A stretch of DNA of 64,000 nt, from contig JAFXXU010000051.1 in assembly GCA_017542125.1 (NCBI GenBank), positions 1 through 64,000 of the forward strand, written 5' to 3'. Shown one piece after another: positions 53,578 through 62,381 of the stretch. The notes under the pieces were generated by a model that did not search any database, was not told the DNA's origin, and saw nothing but the letters and a program-made list of their open reading frames with translations. Source of the stretch: Ruminococcus sp. GTDB taxonomy: Bacteria > Bacillota > Clostridia > Oscillospirales > Ruminococcaceae. Within the stretch, counting starts at the first letter, position 1, and every line of letters starts with the position of its first letter. The translations under genes and the position numbers were made by a program.

Positions 53578-55293
53578 ATGAAAAAGACAAAAAGACTGGC
53601 TGCGGCTCTCGCAGCACTCGCAATGGCAGTAAGCATGATGACCGTTTCCGTTTATGCATACGAACAGGAGACCCCCACCACTTCCGTTACGGCCAGTGAA
53701 GCCTCTGATGACCACACCTTCACCGCATATCCTATCGTTCTGGGTGATGTAGGCGCTAACAATGCGATCACCAATGTTGTCGCCGGCGATTTTGCACTCG
53801 TTGATATGGCAGTAGCCGCAGGTCTTGCCACCAATGCTACCCTGAATGACGTTCTTCTCGCTCTGGCCGAGATGGAAAACGACAGCGCAGAGGCAAGAGC
53901 ATTTGCCAAGGCTCTGGCAGACGGTGCTCCCCAGGGCGGTACTTCCATCGACGAAGACGGCACGGCCCTTACTACCGGTTACTACCTCATCGTAGAGAAA
54001 GATGAGAATAACAATGCCACCGCTAATATCCTCAAGGTAGTCGGCGGCGAGGCGCTGGATATCGCAAGCAAGATCAAGTATCCTACCCTTGTAAAGAAGG
54101 TCGGCGAGGAGAAGGCTGATGGTATTGTTGATCCTGCCTACGGCGCTAACGGCGTCAACACTTACAACGACGTTGCTGACCACAGCATAGGCGAGGTATT
54201 CCCCTTCAAGCTGTACGGCACCATGCCCTCCAACCTTGCGAAGTATGCTCACTATATGTATAAGTTCGTTGATTCCTACGATGAGAGTATCACCGTTGAT
54301 GCCGAGTCCATCGTGGTTAAGATCGGCGACACTGTAGTATATACCAATGATGCAGCTGATGAAGCTGCAGAACACGGCCTTACCGTTGATGTCTCGAACG
54401 GACATATCACCGTTAACTTCGTTGATATCAAGGTTTACGGCGTGAATGCAGCCAGCGTGGTAACAGTTGAGTACAATGCTCAGCTCAACGAAAATGCTGT
54501 GATCGCTGATGCTGGTCAAGAAAACGCAGCAATGCTGAAGTATTCCGTTAACTACGACAACGATGTTGAGTGGACTCCTTACGAGGATACTACCGGAGAT
54601 AAGCCCAATACCGATAACCCCACTCCCGATAACCCAAATTATCCCGATACTCCCGAGGGTGGCGATGAGGAGACCCCCAACGGTAAGGAAGAGGAAGAAA
54701 ACGGCGGCGAGACCCCTGAGGATAAAGTAGTTGTTTACACCTACGAGCTCGTTATCCAGAAGACCGACGGCACCAATGCTATCACCGGCGACGCAGCTTT
54801 GGCGGCTGAATTCACCGTTAAGACCGCTGACAACAAGTATGTGACTGTCGGCACCGACGGAAAGGTAACAGGCTTCATCGACACAGAAACAAAGCTCAGC
54901 CTCAATGAGGCCGGCCGGCTCGTGCTTACCGGACTTGACGACGGCGTATACACCATCACCGAGGTAACTCCTCCTACCGGCTACAAGCTCCCTGCTAACC
55001 CTGTATTCACCGTTACCATCACCGGCGGTATCGTTACCAGACAGGATTGGACCGGGGTTGCAAATGATGCTACCTATGTGGTTGCCGATCAGGTTATCGA
55101 GTCCGATGGTCTCAGCGACCTTTCGGCGACAACAGCAGGCACCTTCTCTGCAAGCCTTGCTAACTCGCCCATAGGCTCTCTGCCTTCCACCGGCGGCATA
55201 GGCACCGGCATCTTCATTGTCGGCGGCGGCTCCATCGCTCTGGCTTCCGGCATCATCCTGATCGCCAAGAAGAGAAGCAAGAAGGAAGACTGA
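53578..55293 (+). CDS. LPSTG major pilin (SpaA-like backbone)
   Basis: 571 residues: a signal peptide ending near YAYE, an N-terminal domain (DHTFTAYPIVLGD), and the pilin-motif-like YPTLVKKVG whose lysine would be the inter-subunit isopeptide donor. A second domain follows, then an acidic Pro/Asn/Asp linker (about 340-385, GDKPNTDNPTPDNPNYP), a Cna-B domain with the E-box YTITEVTPPTGY, and the sorting signal LPSTGG with a TM helix and a KKRSKKED tail. It forms the polymerised shaft. It lies 56 nt after the adhesin and is followed by a stable hairpin. Confidence 0.93.
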   Translation: MKKTKRLAAALAALAMAVSMMTVSVYAYEQETPTTSVTASEASDDHTFTAYPIVLGDVGANNAITNVVAGDFALVDMAVAAGLATNATLNDVLLALAEMENDSAEARAFAKALADGAPQGGTSIDEDGTALTTGYYLIVEKDENNNATANILKVVGGEALDIASKIKYPTLVKKVGEEKADGIVDPAYGANGVNTYNDVADHSIGEVFPFKLYGTMPSNLAKYAHYMYKFVDSYDESITVDAESIVVKIGDTVVYTNDAADEAAEHGLTVDVSNGHITVNFVDIKVYGVNAASVVTVEYNAQLNENAVIADAGQENAAMLKYSVNYDNDVEWTPYEDTTGDKPNTDNPTPDNPNYPDTPEGGDEETPNGKEEEENGGETPEDKVVVYTYELVIQKTDGTNAITGDAALAAEFTVKTADNKYVTVGTDGKVTGFIDTETKLSLNEAGRLVLTGLDDGVYTITEVTPPTGYKLPANPVFTVTITGGIVTRQDWTGVANDATYVVADQVIESDGLSDLSATTAGTFSASLANSPIGSLPSTGGIGTGIFIVGGGSIALASGIILIAKKRSKKED

Positions 55294-55335
55294 TCCTAAA
55301 AGCTGAAACTATGGCTTGAACATTCGTTATCCTGC

Positions 55336-55361
55336 GCCCGGCGGGTCATCCCCCGCCGGGC
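55336..55361 (+). promoter_or_regulatory. stable hairpin between major pilin and sortase C, no U-tract
   Basis: GCCCGGCGGG and CCCGCCGGGC pair perfectly across 6 nt, followed by ATTAGGG rather than uridines. It may act as an mRNA 3'-end stabiliser or weak terminator that keeps pilin mRNA above sortase mRNA. It ends about 15 nt before the sortase start. Confidence 0.55.
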
Positions 55362-55376
55362 ATTAGGGAGGATCCC

Positions 55377-56294
55377 ATGAGAAAAAAAACACACAGTATA
55401 TCAAATATCCTGCTGATAGTATTGTTTCTGGTGGGACTCTCCGTAATGCTTTACCCCGCAGTAAGCGATTGGTGGAATTCAAAGACCCAAGGCAAGGTAG
55501 TTGCCGATTATCAGAAGAAGGTCACAGATCTCGGTGAGGATCTTGAAAAGGGTCTGATCGAGCAGGCGCAAAGATACAACCGCCAGCTGGCGCAGGTCTT
55601 TGACCCGCTGAAAAACTACGATAAGGTCGAGGGCTATGACAGCATCCTCGATATTACCGGAACAGGCGTTATGGGTATCATCAACATCCCGCAGATAGGC
55701 GTGGAGCTCCCCGTGTATCACGGTACCAGCGAGGGCGTTCTGAATATCGCCGTGGGTCATCTGCAGGGAACATCCCTCCCGGTGGGAGGGCTCGGCACCC
55801 ACGCCGTTATCTCGGCTCACAGAGGTCTGCCCTCGGCGAAGCTCTTCTCCGACCTGGACAAGCTCATCGTGGGGGACGAGTTCACGCTGACTGTGCTGAG
55901 CACCGTTTACACCTATGAGGTGGATAACATCTTCATCGTGCTGCCCAGCGATACCTCGGAGCTGGCCATCGACCCCGACCGCGAGCTGCTGACCCTTATG
56001 ACCTGTACTCCCTACGGCATCAACACTCACAGACTGCTGGTCAGGGCCCACAGGACAGGCACCGGCGCCGTTGACAAGGGCGAGGCTGTATCCCCGAAGC
56101 TGAAGGTCATCCCCGATGCTGTGATGGTGGATTCTCTCTCGGTGGTGCCGTTTATAGCGTTCATACCCGCAGCACTGCTGATAGGCTGGTGGCTGTTCGG
56201 CGGCAGGAAGAAAAAACGTCTGCCGAAGGACCCCCTCACAGCGTTCGACGACCATAAGAATAACGACAAGGACAAGCCCGACGGGGCTCCTTAG
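55377..56294 (+). CDS. class C (pilin-polymerising) sortase
   Basis: 305 residues with an N-terminal TM helix, the sortase barrel and a C-terminal TM helix plus charged tail, the class C layout. Active-site motifs are ISAHRGLP (His), TLMTCTPYGINTHRLLVR (Cys and Arg) and a possible lid sequence VFDPL near residue 75. It joins pilin subunits through LPXTG threonine and pilin lysine. GGGAGG lies about 5 nt before the ATG. Confidence 0.93.
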   Translation: MRKKTHSISNILLIVLFLVGLSVMLYPAVSDWWNSKTQGKVVADYQKKVTDLGEDLEKGLIEQAQRYNRQLAQVFDPLKNYDKVEGYDSILDITGTGVMGIINIPQIGVELPVYHGTSEGVLNIAVGHLQGTSLPVGGLGTHAVISAHRGLPSAKLFSDLDKLIVGDEFTLTVLSTVYTYEVDNIFIVLPSDTSELAIDPDRELLTLMTCTPYGINTHRLLVRAHRTGTGAVDKGEAVSPKLKVIPDAVMVDSLSVVPFIAFIPAALLIGWWLFGGRKKKRLPKDPLTAFDDHKNNDKDKPDGAP

Positions 56295-56305
56295 GAGGAA
56301 TGTCT

Positions 56306-57082
56306 ATGAGTATATATAAGAGGATCTCTCTGCTGAAAAGGCAGGCGCTGTGCCTGCTGGCGGCAGTGATCGCGGCGCTTATGCTGCCTCTCACCGCCTC
56401 TGCTTCCGCACCGCTGACGGTGGATACCCGCTGCGGCGAAAGCGCGGTGGAGGGCATAGAGTGGAAGATCTACCGCATCGGAGAGCGGGATGCTTACAGC
56501 AATATCACTATCGGCGAAAGGTTCGCCGGCAGCGGTGCCGCTCTGGGCAGCGATGATCTCACCGAGGCGGAGGTCAAGGAGGCTGCCGATGCCATAGAGA
56601 AGTATATCACCGATAATTCCTTAGCCCCCGATGCTACGGCGGTTTCAGACGTCAACGGTATCGCTCAGGCGCAGATAGAAGGAGCGGGCATCTATTTCAT
56701 CCGCACCGACAGGACCGAGATAGGAGAGTGGTCGTACACCGCGCTGCCTGCCCTCTTTGAGGTCAGGGAGGGGGAGCCTGCCGAGGTAATGCCAAAAATG
56801 GAGGGCGTCAATGCCGGCGGTGATGACTCCGAGCCTGGTACAGAATCCCGACCCGGAACAGATTCGGGCGACGAGAGCAATCCCGGCAGAAAGACCGATG
56901 AGGACGGCGACAGCCCCGGCTCCGACGACAGCAGCAGAAAGTCCGGCGGCAGCGAGGAGGGCAAGACCCCGCAGACAGGTCAGCTCTGGTGGCCTGTACC
57001 CGTGCTGGGAGCAGCCGGTCTGGTGCTTGTGGCGCTGGGATTGAGGATTCGCTCGGGAAAGGGCGGAAAGAATGACCAATAA
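56306..57082 (+). CDS. small surface/minor pilin with TPQTG sorting-like signal
   Basis: About 258 residues: signal peptide, one Cna-B/pilin-like domain (VEGIEWKIYRIGERDAYS ... GIYFIRTDRTEIGEWSY), a Ser/Gly/Asp-rich stalk (about 170-225), then TPQTGQLWWPVPVLG, a TM helix and a basic tail. The motif differs from LPXTG in its first residue and is nearer to the NPQTN-type signals of class B sortases. It is followed by, and overlaps by 11 nt, a second sortase, probably its own enzyme. I start at ATG 56306 because AGGAGG ends only 1 nt before the earlier ATG. Confidence 0.85.
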   Translation: MSIYKRISLLKRQALCLLAAVIAALMLPLTASASAPLTVDTRCGESAVEGIEWKIYRIGERDAYSNITIGERFAGSGAALGSDDLTEAEVKEAADAIEKYITDNSLAPDATAVSDVNGIAQAQIEGAGIYFIRTDRTEIGEWSYTALPALFEVREGEPAEVMPKMEGVNAGGDDSEPGTESRPGTDSGDESNPGRKTDEDGDSPGSDDSSRKSGGSEEGKTPQTGQLWWPVPVLGAAGLVLVALGLRIRSGKGGKNDQ

Positions 57083-57707
57083 AGCGTTGGGACGCTTGAT
57101 GATGATACTCGGGGCACTGCTGCTGGCAGCGGCAGTGTCTCTTGTTGCCTTTAATCTCCTGGAGGACAGGATAGCAGGGGAGAAGGCGGAGAGAGTCCTC
57201 GTCAAGCTGAAGGAGAAGCTCCCCGAAGGCGGCAGCGATAAGCCCTCGGACAGCTCCGGGCAGGCAGGGGAAAGCGCCCCTGTAAAGGAGGGTGAGGCAC
57301 CCAGGGAGCCGGAGGCTCTGGAGATAGACGGGGAGTTCTATATGGGGATTATCAGCATACCCCGCCTCGGCATCGAGCTGCCGGTGACAAGGGATTATTC
57401 CGAGGAGAATATGAAGCTTGCCCCCAGCCGCTGGAAGGGCACCCTTGAAATGGGCGACCTTATCATCTGCGGGCATAACTATGAAAGCTTCTTTAAAGGT
57501 CTGGACAGCCTGACCTCCGGGGACGAGCTGATCTTCACCGACCTGAAAGGGACGGAGCACCGCTTCTCGGTCTCCTATACCGAGCTGGTGGACGGCTACG
57601 ACACCGAGGACATGATGTCCGGCTCGGAGAATTGGGATCTGACTCTCTTCACCTGCACCTGGAGCGGGCGCAGCAGAATAACGGTCAGAGCCGTCAGGAA
57701 CGAATAA
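57072..57707 (+). CDS. second sortase (short, class B/D-like)
   Basis: 211 residues: an N-terminal TM helix, a Ser/Glu/Pro spacer (about 50-85), then a compact sortase domain with FYMGIISIPRLGIELPV, the histidine in LIICGHNYES, and TLFTCTWSGRSRITVR carrying Cys and Arg. It lacks the C-terminal TM helix and NTHR motif of class C. Its gene overlaps that of the TPQTG protein, suggesting it anchors that protein or the pilus base to the wall. The class is uncertain. Confidence 0.88.
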   Translation: MTNKALGRLMMILGALLLAAAVSLVAFNLLEDRIAGEKAERVLVKLKEKLPEGGSDKPSDSSGQAGESAPVKEGEAPREPEALEIDGEFYMGIISIPRLGIELPVTRDYSEENMKLAPSRWKGTLEMGDLIICGHNYESFFKGLDSLTSGDELIFTDLKGTEHRFSVSYTELVDGYDTEDMMSGSENWDLTLFTCTWSGRSRITVRAVRNE

Positions 57708-57749
57708 GGCGCGGAAAAGCCCGGCGGAGGGCACCGCGTCTTTTTTTTT
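57708..57749 (+). terminator. pilus operon terminator
   Basis: GGCGCGG pairs with CCGCGTC (one wobble), enclosing a smaller GCCC/GGGC hairpin, followed by a run of nine T. Confidence 0.88.
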
Positions 57750-57786
57750 GCGTCCCGGCAAAGATATTAACTAAAACTTAAACTTT

Positions 57787-57792
57787 CCGAAC
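57787..57792 (+). promoter_or_regulatory. PurBox-like site upstream of purL
   Basis: TTTCCGAACATT contains the CCGAAC core of the lactococcal PurBox with W-rich flanks. A weaker CCGACC is at 57825-57830. The core lies 26 nt upstream of the purL -35 box, a plausible position for PurR. Only the core match is seen, so this is tentative. Confidence 0.4.
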
Positions 57793-57817
57793 ATTTTGTA
57801 TAATCTCGGGGTTTTAG

Positions 57818-57847
57818 TTGACATCCGACCGCAAAATGTAGTATAAT
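57818..57847 (+). promoter_or_regulatory. purL promoter
   Basis: TTGACA (57818-57823), an 18-nt spacer and TATAAT (57842-57847). Confidence 0.82.
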
Positions 57848-57860
57848 TTAGAAAGAAAAA

Positions 57861-57961
57861 CCCGATCCGCAGCTCGTACAGCTGACAGATATCCGGCGGA
57901 AAATGTATCTCCCCCGCCGCCGCAGTCGGCGAGGGCTCAGCCTTTCACGGGCAGGGTCGGG
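57861..57961 (+). ncRNA. structured purL leader of unknown class
   Basis: CCCGATCC (57861-57868) and GGGTCGGG (57954-57961) close a ~100-nt multibranch region holding GGCGG/CCGCC, GCCG/CGGC and GGCT/AGCC hairpins. It does not show the purine (G-box) or ykkC-type conserved bases I would recognise. Transcript start is about 10 nt upstream and the purL start about 47 nt downstream. Confidence 0.45.
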
Positions 57962-58007
57962 AGGATGATAAACAACGCAGAATTGCGTATGATAAGGAGT
58001 TGTCATT

Positions 58008-61000
58008 ATGTCAGTTTTCAGGATCTACGTTGAAAAGAAGCCCGAATTTGCAGTTGAGGCAAGCTCGCTGATGAGCGACATCAGGTCTGCACTCGGCCTC
58101 GGCGGACTTCAAAGCCTGAGAGTTATCAACCGCTATGACGCGGAGGGTCTCTCAGCCGAGGATTTTAAGCTCGCTACCCCCGTAGTGTTCTCGGAGCCCG
58201 CAGTTGACGTTACCTACGACTGCCTCCCCGAGCTCAAGGATAACGAGTATATCTTCGCCGTGGAGTATCTCCCCGGGCAGTTCGACCAGAGAGCGGATTC
58301 CTGCGCGCAGTGTATCTCTCTGCTCACCGGAGGCAAGAGACCCGTCGTAAGATCGGCGAGAGTCTATATCGTGGGCGGCACCCTCACAGCCGATGAGCTG
58401 GACGTTCTGAAAAAGTATATGATCAACCCCGTGGAGTCCCGCGAGGCTAAGCTGGATCTCTTCGATACCCTTGACATAAAGTATGACATCCCCACCTCTG
58501 TCGATACAGTTGACGGCTTTATCTACTCCACCGAGGACGACCTCCGCAAAATGGTGGAGGAGCTGGGCCTCGCCATGGATCTTGACGATATCAAGTTCTG
58601 CCAGGCCTATTTCAGAGACAAGGAGAACCGCAACCCCACCATCACCGAGATCAGGATGATCGACACCTACTGGTCGGATCACTGCCGCCATACCACGTTC
58701 CTCACCACTATCGACGACGTTGATATCGAGGCTGACTATATCAAGGACACCTACAACACCTACGTTGACGCCAGAGCCGACCTCTACGCCGGCAGGACGG
58801 ACAAGCCCGTCACCCTGATGGATCTGGCTGTCATCGGCGCCAAGAAGCTCAAGAAGGACGGCCTGCTGAAGGATCTGGATGAGAGCGAGGAGATCAACGC
58901 CTGCTCCGTAAAGATCAAGGTGGACGTTGACGGCAAGGACGAGGACTGGCTGCTGATGTTCAAGAACGAAACTCACAACCATCCCACCGAGATAGAGCCC
59001 TTCGGCGGCGCTGCCACCTGTCTGGGCGGAGCTATCAGAGACCCCCTCTCCGGGCGTTCCTATGTATATCAGGCTATGAGAGTCACCGGTGCGGGCAACC
59101 CTCTGGTCCCCGTTGAGGATACCATCACCGGCAAGCTGCCCCAGAGAAAGATCGTAGTGGGTGCTGCAAACGGCTATTCCAGCTACGGCAACCAGATAGG
59201 TCTTGCCACAGGCCACGTCAACGAGATCTATCATCCCGGATATGTGGCTAAGAGAATGGAGATCGGCGCTGTTGTAGGCGCTGCTCCCGCCTCTAATGTA
59301 AGAAGAGAAAGACCCGCCCCCGGCGATGTTGTCATCCTGCTGGGCGGCAGAACAGGCCGCGACGGCTGCGGCGGCGCTACCGGTTCCTCCAAGTCCCACA
59401 CCCTCCACTCCCTGGAAAGCTGCGGAGCAGAGGTGCAGAAGGGCAACGCTCCCGAGGAAAGAAAGCTCCAGAGGCTCTTCCGCAACCCGGATGTTACCTC
59501 TATGATCAAGCGCTGCAACGACTTCGGCGCAGGCGGCGTGTCCGTTGCTATCGGTGAGCTCACCGACGGCCTTATCATCGACCTCAACTCCGTTCCCAAG
59601 AAGTATGACGGCCTCGACGGCACCGAGCTGGCTATCTCAGAGTCTCAGGAGAGAATGGCGGTAGTCATCGCTCCCACCGACGTTGAGAAGTTCATGGCTG
59701 AGGCTGCCAAGGAGAACCTGGAGGCTACCCTCGTTGCAACAGTAGTTGAGGAGCCCAGGCTCAAAATGGTATGGAACGGCAAGACCATAGTTGACCTTTC
59801 CAGAGAGTTCCTCAACTCCAACGGCGCCGAGAAGCATACCGCCGTCAAGGTGGATACCCCCGTATTTGCCGGCAAGGACAATACCGAGGATACTCCCGAG
59901 CGCTGGGAGGCTATGATCTCCAACCTCAATATCTGCTCCCAGAAGGGTCTGGTCGAGCGCTTTGACTCGACTATCGGCGCGGGTACCGTGCTGATGCCCT
60001 ACGGCGGCAAGTATCAGAATACACCCACACAGGCTATGGCTGCAAAGCTGCCTGTCCTCAAAGGCGAGACTACCACCGCTTCTATGATGGCCTGGGGCTT
60101 CGATCCTTTCCTTTCCTCGGTGAGCCCCTATCACGGCGCACTCAGCGCGGTAGTTGAGTCTATCTCCAAGCTGGTGGCCTCCGGCGGTACCTATGAGCAC
60201 TGCTGGCTCACCTTCCAGGAGTATTTCGAGAGAACCAAGAACGATCCCTCACGCTGGGGCAAGCCCTTTGCGGCGCTGCTGGGCGCTCTGAAGGCTCAGC
60301 TGGAGCTGGGCTGCGGCTCTATCGGCGGCAAGGATTCCATGAGCGGTACCTTTGAGGAGATCGACGTTCCTCCCACGCTGGTATCCTTTGCGGTATCCAC
60401 CGCCAAGACCGATAAGATCATATCTCAGGAATTCAAGAGCCCCAACGCTACTGTCATCTACATCAAGCCCGATTACGACGAGAACAGGCTGGTGGATTTC
60501 GGCAGCCTGAAAAAGGTGTTCAAGACCGTCGAGAAGCTCATCGCCGACGGCAAGGTGGCGGCCTGCTGGTCTGTGGCCTACGGCGGCATCTCCGAGGCTG
60601 TGGCTAAGATGTGCTTCGGCAACAGGATAGGCTTCCGCTTTACCGAGGATCTCTCCGCCAGGGAGCTGTTCCGCTCCTGCTACGGCTCCTTCGTTATCGA
60701 GCTGACAAAGGGCGTCAACACCGAGAACCTGGGTCTTCCCGCCGACAGCTACAAGCTCCTGGGCGTTACCGCAAGCGAGTACACCATCGTTACCGGTAAG
60801 TACACTCTGGATGTAAGCAAGCTCGAAAAGCTCTGGGCTGAAAAGCTGGAGCCCGTATTCCCCGCAACGGTAAAGATCAACGACGTTAAGCCCACTAAGT
60901 ACAGCTACACCGCAGAGAGCAGAAAGGCTCCCGCTGTCAAGGCAGCCAAGCCCAAGGTGCTCATCCCCGTATTCCCCGGCACCAACTGCGAGTACGACAC

Positions 61001-61745
61001 CGCCCGCGCCTTTGAGAAGGCCGGCGCCGAGGCTGAGATCTTCGTGGTACGCAACCTGAACGCTCAGATGATCTCCGAATCGGTAAACGAGATGGAGAAG
61101 AAGATAAAGCAGTCCCAGATCGTTATGCTCCCCGGAGGCTTCTCCGGCGGTGACGAGCCCGACGGCTCCGGCAAGTTCATCGTATCCTTCCTGCGCAACC
61201 CCAGGCTCACCGATGCCATCCACGAGCTGCTGCAGAAGCGCGACGGTCTGATGCTGGGTATCTGCAACGGCTTCCAGGCACTTGTGAAGCTGGGCCTCGT
61301 TCCCTACGGCGAGATCGTGGATATGCGCTCCGATTCTCCCACGCTTACCTTCAATACGATCCACCGCCATCAGTCCAAGATGGTAAATACCAGGATCGCA
61401 TCCAACAAGTCGCCCTGGCTGGCAAGCTGCAATGTGGGCGACATCCACTCCATCGCCATCTCACACGGCGAGGGACGTTTCGTAGCCTCTGCAAGGGAGA
61501 TTGAGGTGCTGGCTAAGAACGGCCAGATCGCCACCCAGTACGTTGACTTCAACGGCGAGCCCACCCTTGACATCCACTGCAACCCCAACACCTCGGTAGA
61601 TGCTATCGAGGGCATCACCTCTCCCGACGGAAGAGTGCTGGGCAAGATGGGTCACTCGGAGCGTAAGGGCAACGGCGTATGCATCAACGTTCCCGGCGAG
61701 AAGGATCAGCAGATCTTTGAGAACGGAGTTAAATACTTCAAATAA
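58008..61745 (+). CDS. purL: phosphoribosylformylglycinamidine synthase, single-chain
   Basis: Converts FGAR, glutamine and ATP to FGAM in purine synthesis. The 1245 residues combine a PurS-like N-terminus, two AIR-synthase-related halves (MFKNETHNHPTEIEPFGGAATC; GGAVxxG-type GAGGVSVAIGEL) and a C-terminal class I glutaminase with Cys in MLGICNGFQ and GEGRF near the catalytic His. This fused form replaces the separate PurS/PurQ/PurL of Bacillus and is common in Clostridia. It stands alone, away from other pur genes, behind its own promoter, PurBox-like site and leader. Confidence 0.97.
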   Translation: MSVFRIYVEKKPEFAVEASSLMSDIRSALGLGGLQSLRVINRYDAEGLSAEDFKLATPVVFSEPAVDVTYDCLPELKDNEYIFAVEYLPGQFDQRADSCAQCISLLTGGKRPVVRSARVYIVGGTLTADELDVLKKYMINPVESREAKLDLFDTLDIKYDIPTSVDTVDGFIYSTEDDLRKMVEELGLAMDLDDIKFCQAYFRDKENRNPTITEIRMIDTYWSDHCRHTTFLTTIDDVDIEADYIKDTYNTYVDARADLYAGRTDKPVTLMDLAVIGAKKLKKDGLLKDLDESEEINACSVKIKVDVDGKDEDWLLMFKNETHNHPTEIEPFGGAATCLGGAIRDPLSGRSYVYQAMRVTGAGNPLVPVEDTITGKLPQRKIVVGAANGYSSYGNQIGLATGHVNEIYHPGYVAKRMEIGAVVGAAPASNVRRERPAPGDVVILLGGRTGRDGCGGATGSSKSHTLHSLESCGAEVQKGNAPEERKLQRLFRNPDVTSMIKRCNDFGAGGVSVAIGELTDGLIIDLNSVPKKYDGLDGTELAISESQERMAVVIAPTDVEKFMAEAAKENLEATLVATVVEEPRLKMVWNGKTIVDLSREFLNSNGAEKHTAVKVDTPVFAGKDNTEDTPERWEAMISNLNICSQKGLVERFDSTIGAGTVLMPYGGKYQNTPTQAMAAKLPVLKGETTTASMMAWGFDPFLSSVSPYHGALSAVVESISKLVASGGTYEHCWLTFQEYFERTKNDPSRWGKPFAALLGALKAQLELGCGSIGGKDSMSGTFEEIDVPPTLVSFAVSTAKTDKIISQEFKSPNATVIYIKPDYDENRLVDFGSLKKVFKTVEKLIADGKVAACWSVAYGGISEAVAKMCFGNRIGFRFTEDLSARELFRSCYGSFVIELTKGVNTENLGLPADSYKLLGVTASEYTIVTGKYTLDVSKLEKLWAEKLEPVFPATVKINDVKPTKYSYTAESRKAPAVKAAKPKVLIPVFPGTNCEYDTARAFEKAGAEAEIFVVRNLNAQMISESVNEMEKKIKQSQIVMLPGGFSGGDEPDGSGKFIVSFLRNPRLTDAIHELLQKRDGLMLGICNGFQALVKLGLVPYGEIVDMRSDSPTLTFNTIHRHQSKMVNTRIASNKSPWLASCNVGDIHSIAISHGEGRFVASAREIEVLAKNGQIATQYVDFNGEPTLDIHCNPNTSVDAIEGITSPDGRVLGKMGHSERKGNGVCINVPGEKDQQIFENGVKYFK

Positions 61746-61751
61746 TAAACT

Positions 61752-61782
61752 ATGGGTACTCTCCCGGCAGGAGGGTACCCAT
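61752..61782 (+). terminator. hairpin after purL, weak or no U-tract
   Basis: ATGGGTACTCTCC pairs with GGAGGGTACCCAT (one wobble) across 5 nt. TTGAAATT follows rather than a T-run, so some readthrough into the DUF1294 gene is likely; no separate promoter for that gene is seen. Confidence 0.5.
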
Positions 61783-61798
61783 TGAAATTGGTGATATT

Positions 61799-62092
61799 AT
61801 GTTAAAAGCACTTGTGAGCTATGTTTTCCCCATACTCTTTCTGGTGATGGGGATAGTTACCTTTGCCGCCTACGGCATAGACAAGCGGGCCGCGAAAAAG
61901 GGTCAGCGCCGCGTCCCGGAGAAGACGCTCTGGCTCATGAACATCTGCGGAGGCTTTGTGGGAGGCTGGCTGGGTATGTTCACCTTCAACCACAAGACCC
62001 GACACGCCAGCTTCTATGTTGTACAGGCGTTCTCGCTGATACTGTGGGTGCTGCTGTGGAGCATCCTGTGGGTCAAGGGTCTGAACAGCTGA
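61799..62092 (+). CDS. DUF1294-family small membrane protein
   Basis: 97 residues with about three hydrophobic segments. AAYGIDKRAAKKGQRRVPEKTLW and GGFVGGWLGMFTFNHKTRH are the DUF1294 signature; function unknown. It has only a weak ribosome site (GGTGAT). It probably depends on purL readthrough and is closed by the terminator at 62107. Confidence 0.88.
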   Translation: MLKALVSYVFPILFLVMGIVTFAAYGIDKRAAKKGQRRVPEKTLWLMNICGGFVGGWLGMFTFNHKTRHASFYVVQAFSLILWVLLWSILWVKGLNS

Positions 62093-62106
62093 AAACTGTA
62101 AAAAAG

Positions 62107-62138
62107 CTCTCCCTCGTTTCGGACGGGGGAGAGTTTTT
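62107..62138. terminator. terminator after DUF1294 gene
   Basis: CTCTCCCTCGT pairs with ACGGGGGAGAG (wobbles) across 5 nt, followed by TTTTT and preceded by AAAAAAG, so it can act in both directions. Confidence 0.85.
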
Positions 62139-62147
62139 GTTCAATGC

Positions 62148-62375
62148 ACAATTCACAATGCACAATGAATGTATCGGCGCTTTGAGCCGATGTTATCTGC
62201 AAGCGAAGCTTTCAGATCGGCCATCTCGGACAGACTGCTGAGTGCAGAAAGGAACGCTGGTAAAACTACGTCCCAGTCTGATAAATGCTCAAAGCATCCG
62301 GTCAAAACGATCTACAGCGCCCGAATGGGCATAATGTGAGCGAAGCGAACACCGTAATTGTGCATTGTGAATTGT
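62148..62375. mobile_element. 228-bp MITE-like element B with 19-bp perfect terminal inverted repeats
   Basis: ACAATTCACAATGCACAAT (62148-62166) recurs as its exact reverse complement at 62357-62375. The interior has no ORF but holds small inverted segments (GGCGCTTTGAGCC near 62176; GCGCCCGAATGGGC near 62318). It fills the gap between the DUF1294 terminator and mtaB, ending 6 nt before the mtaB stop codon. No clear target duplication. It is a non-autonomous mobile or dispersed repeat element by structure. Confidence 0.65.
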
Positions 62376-62381
62376 ATGTGG

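Noticed and set aside
60249..61448. 399-residue open frame antisense to purL, and similar ones opposite glmS, leuA and argB
   Set aside because: All lie wholly within well-identified genes and carry no recognisable motif.
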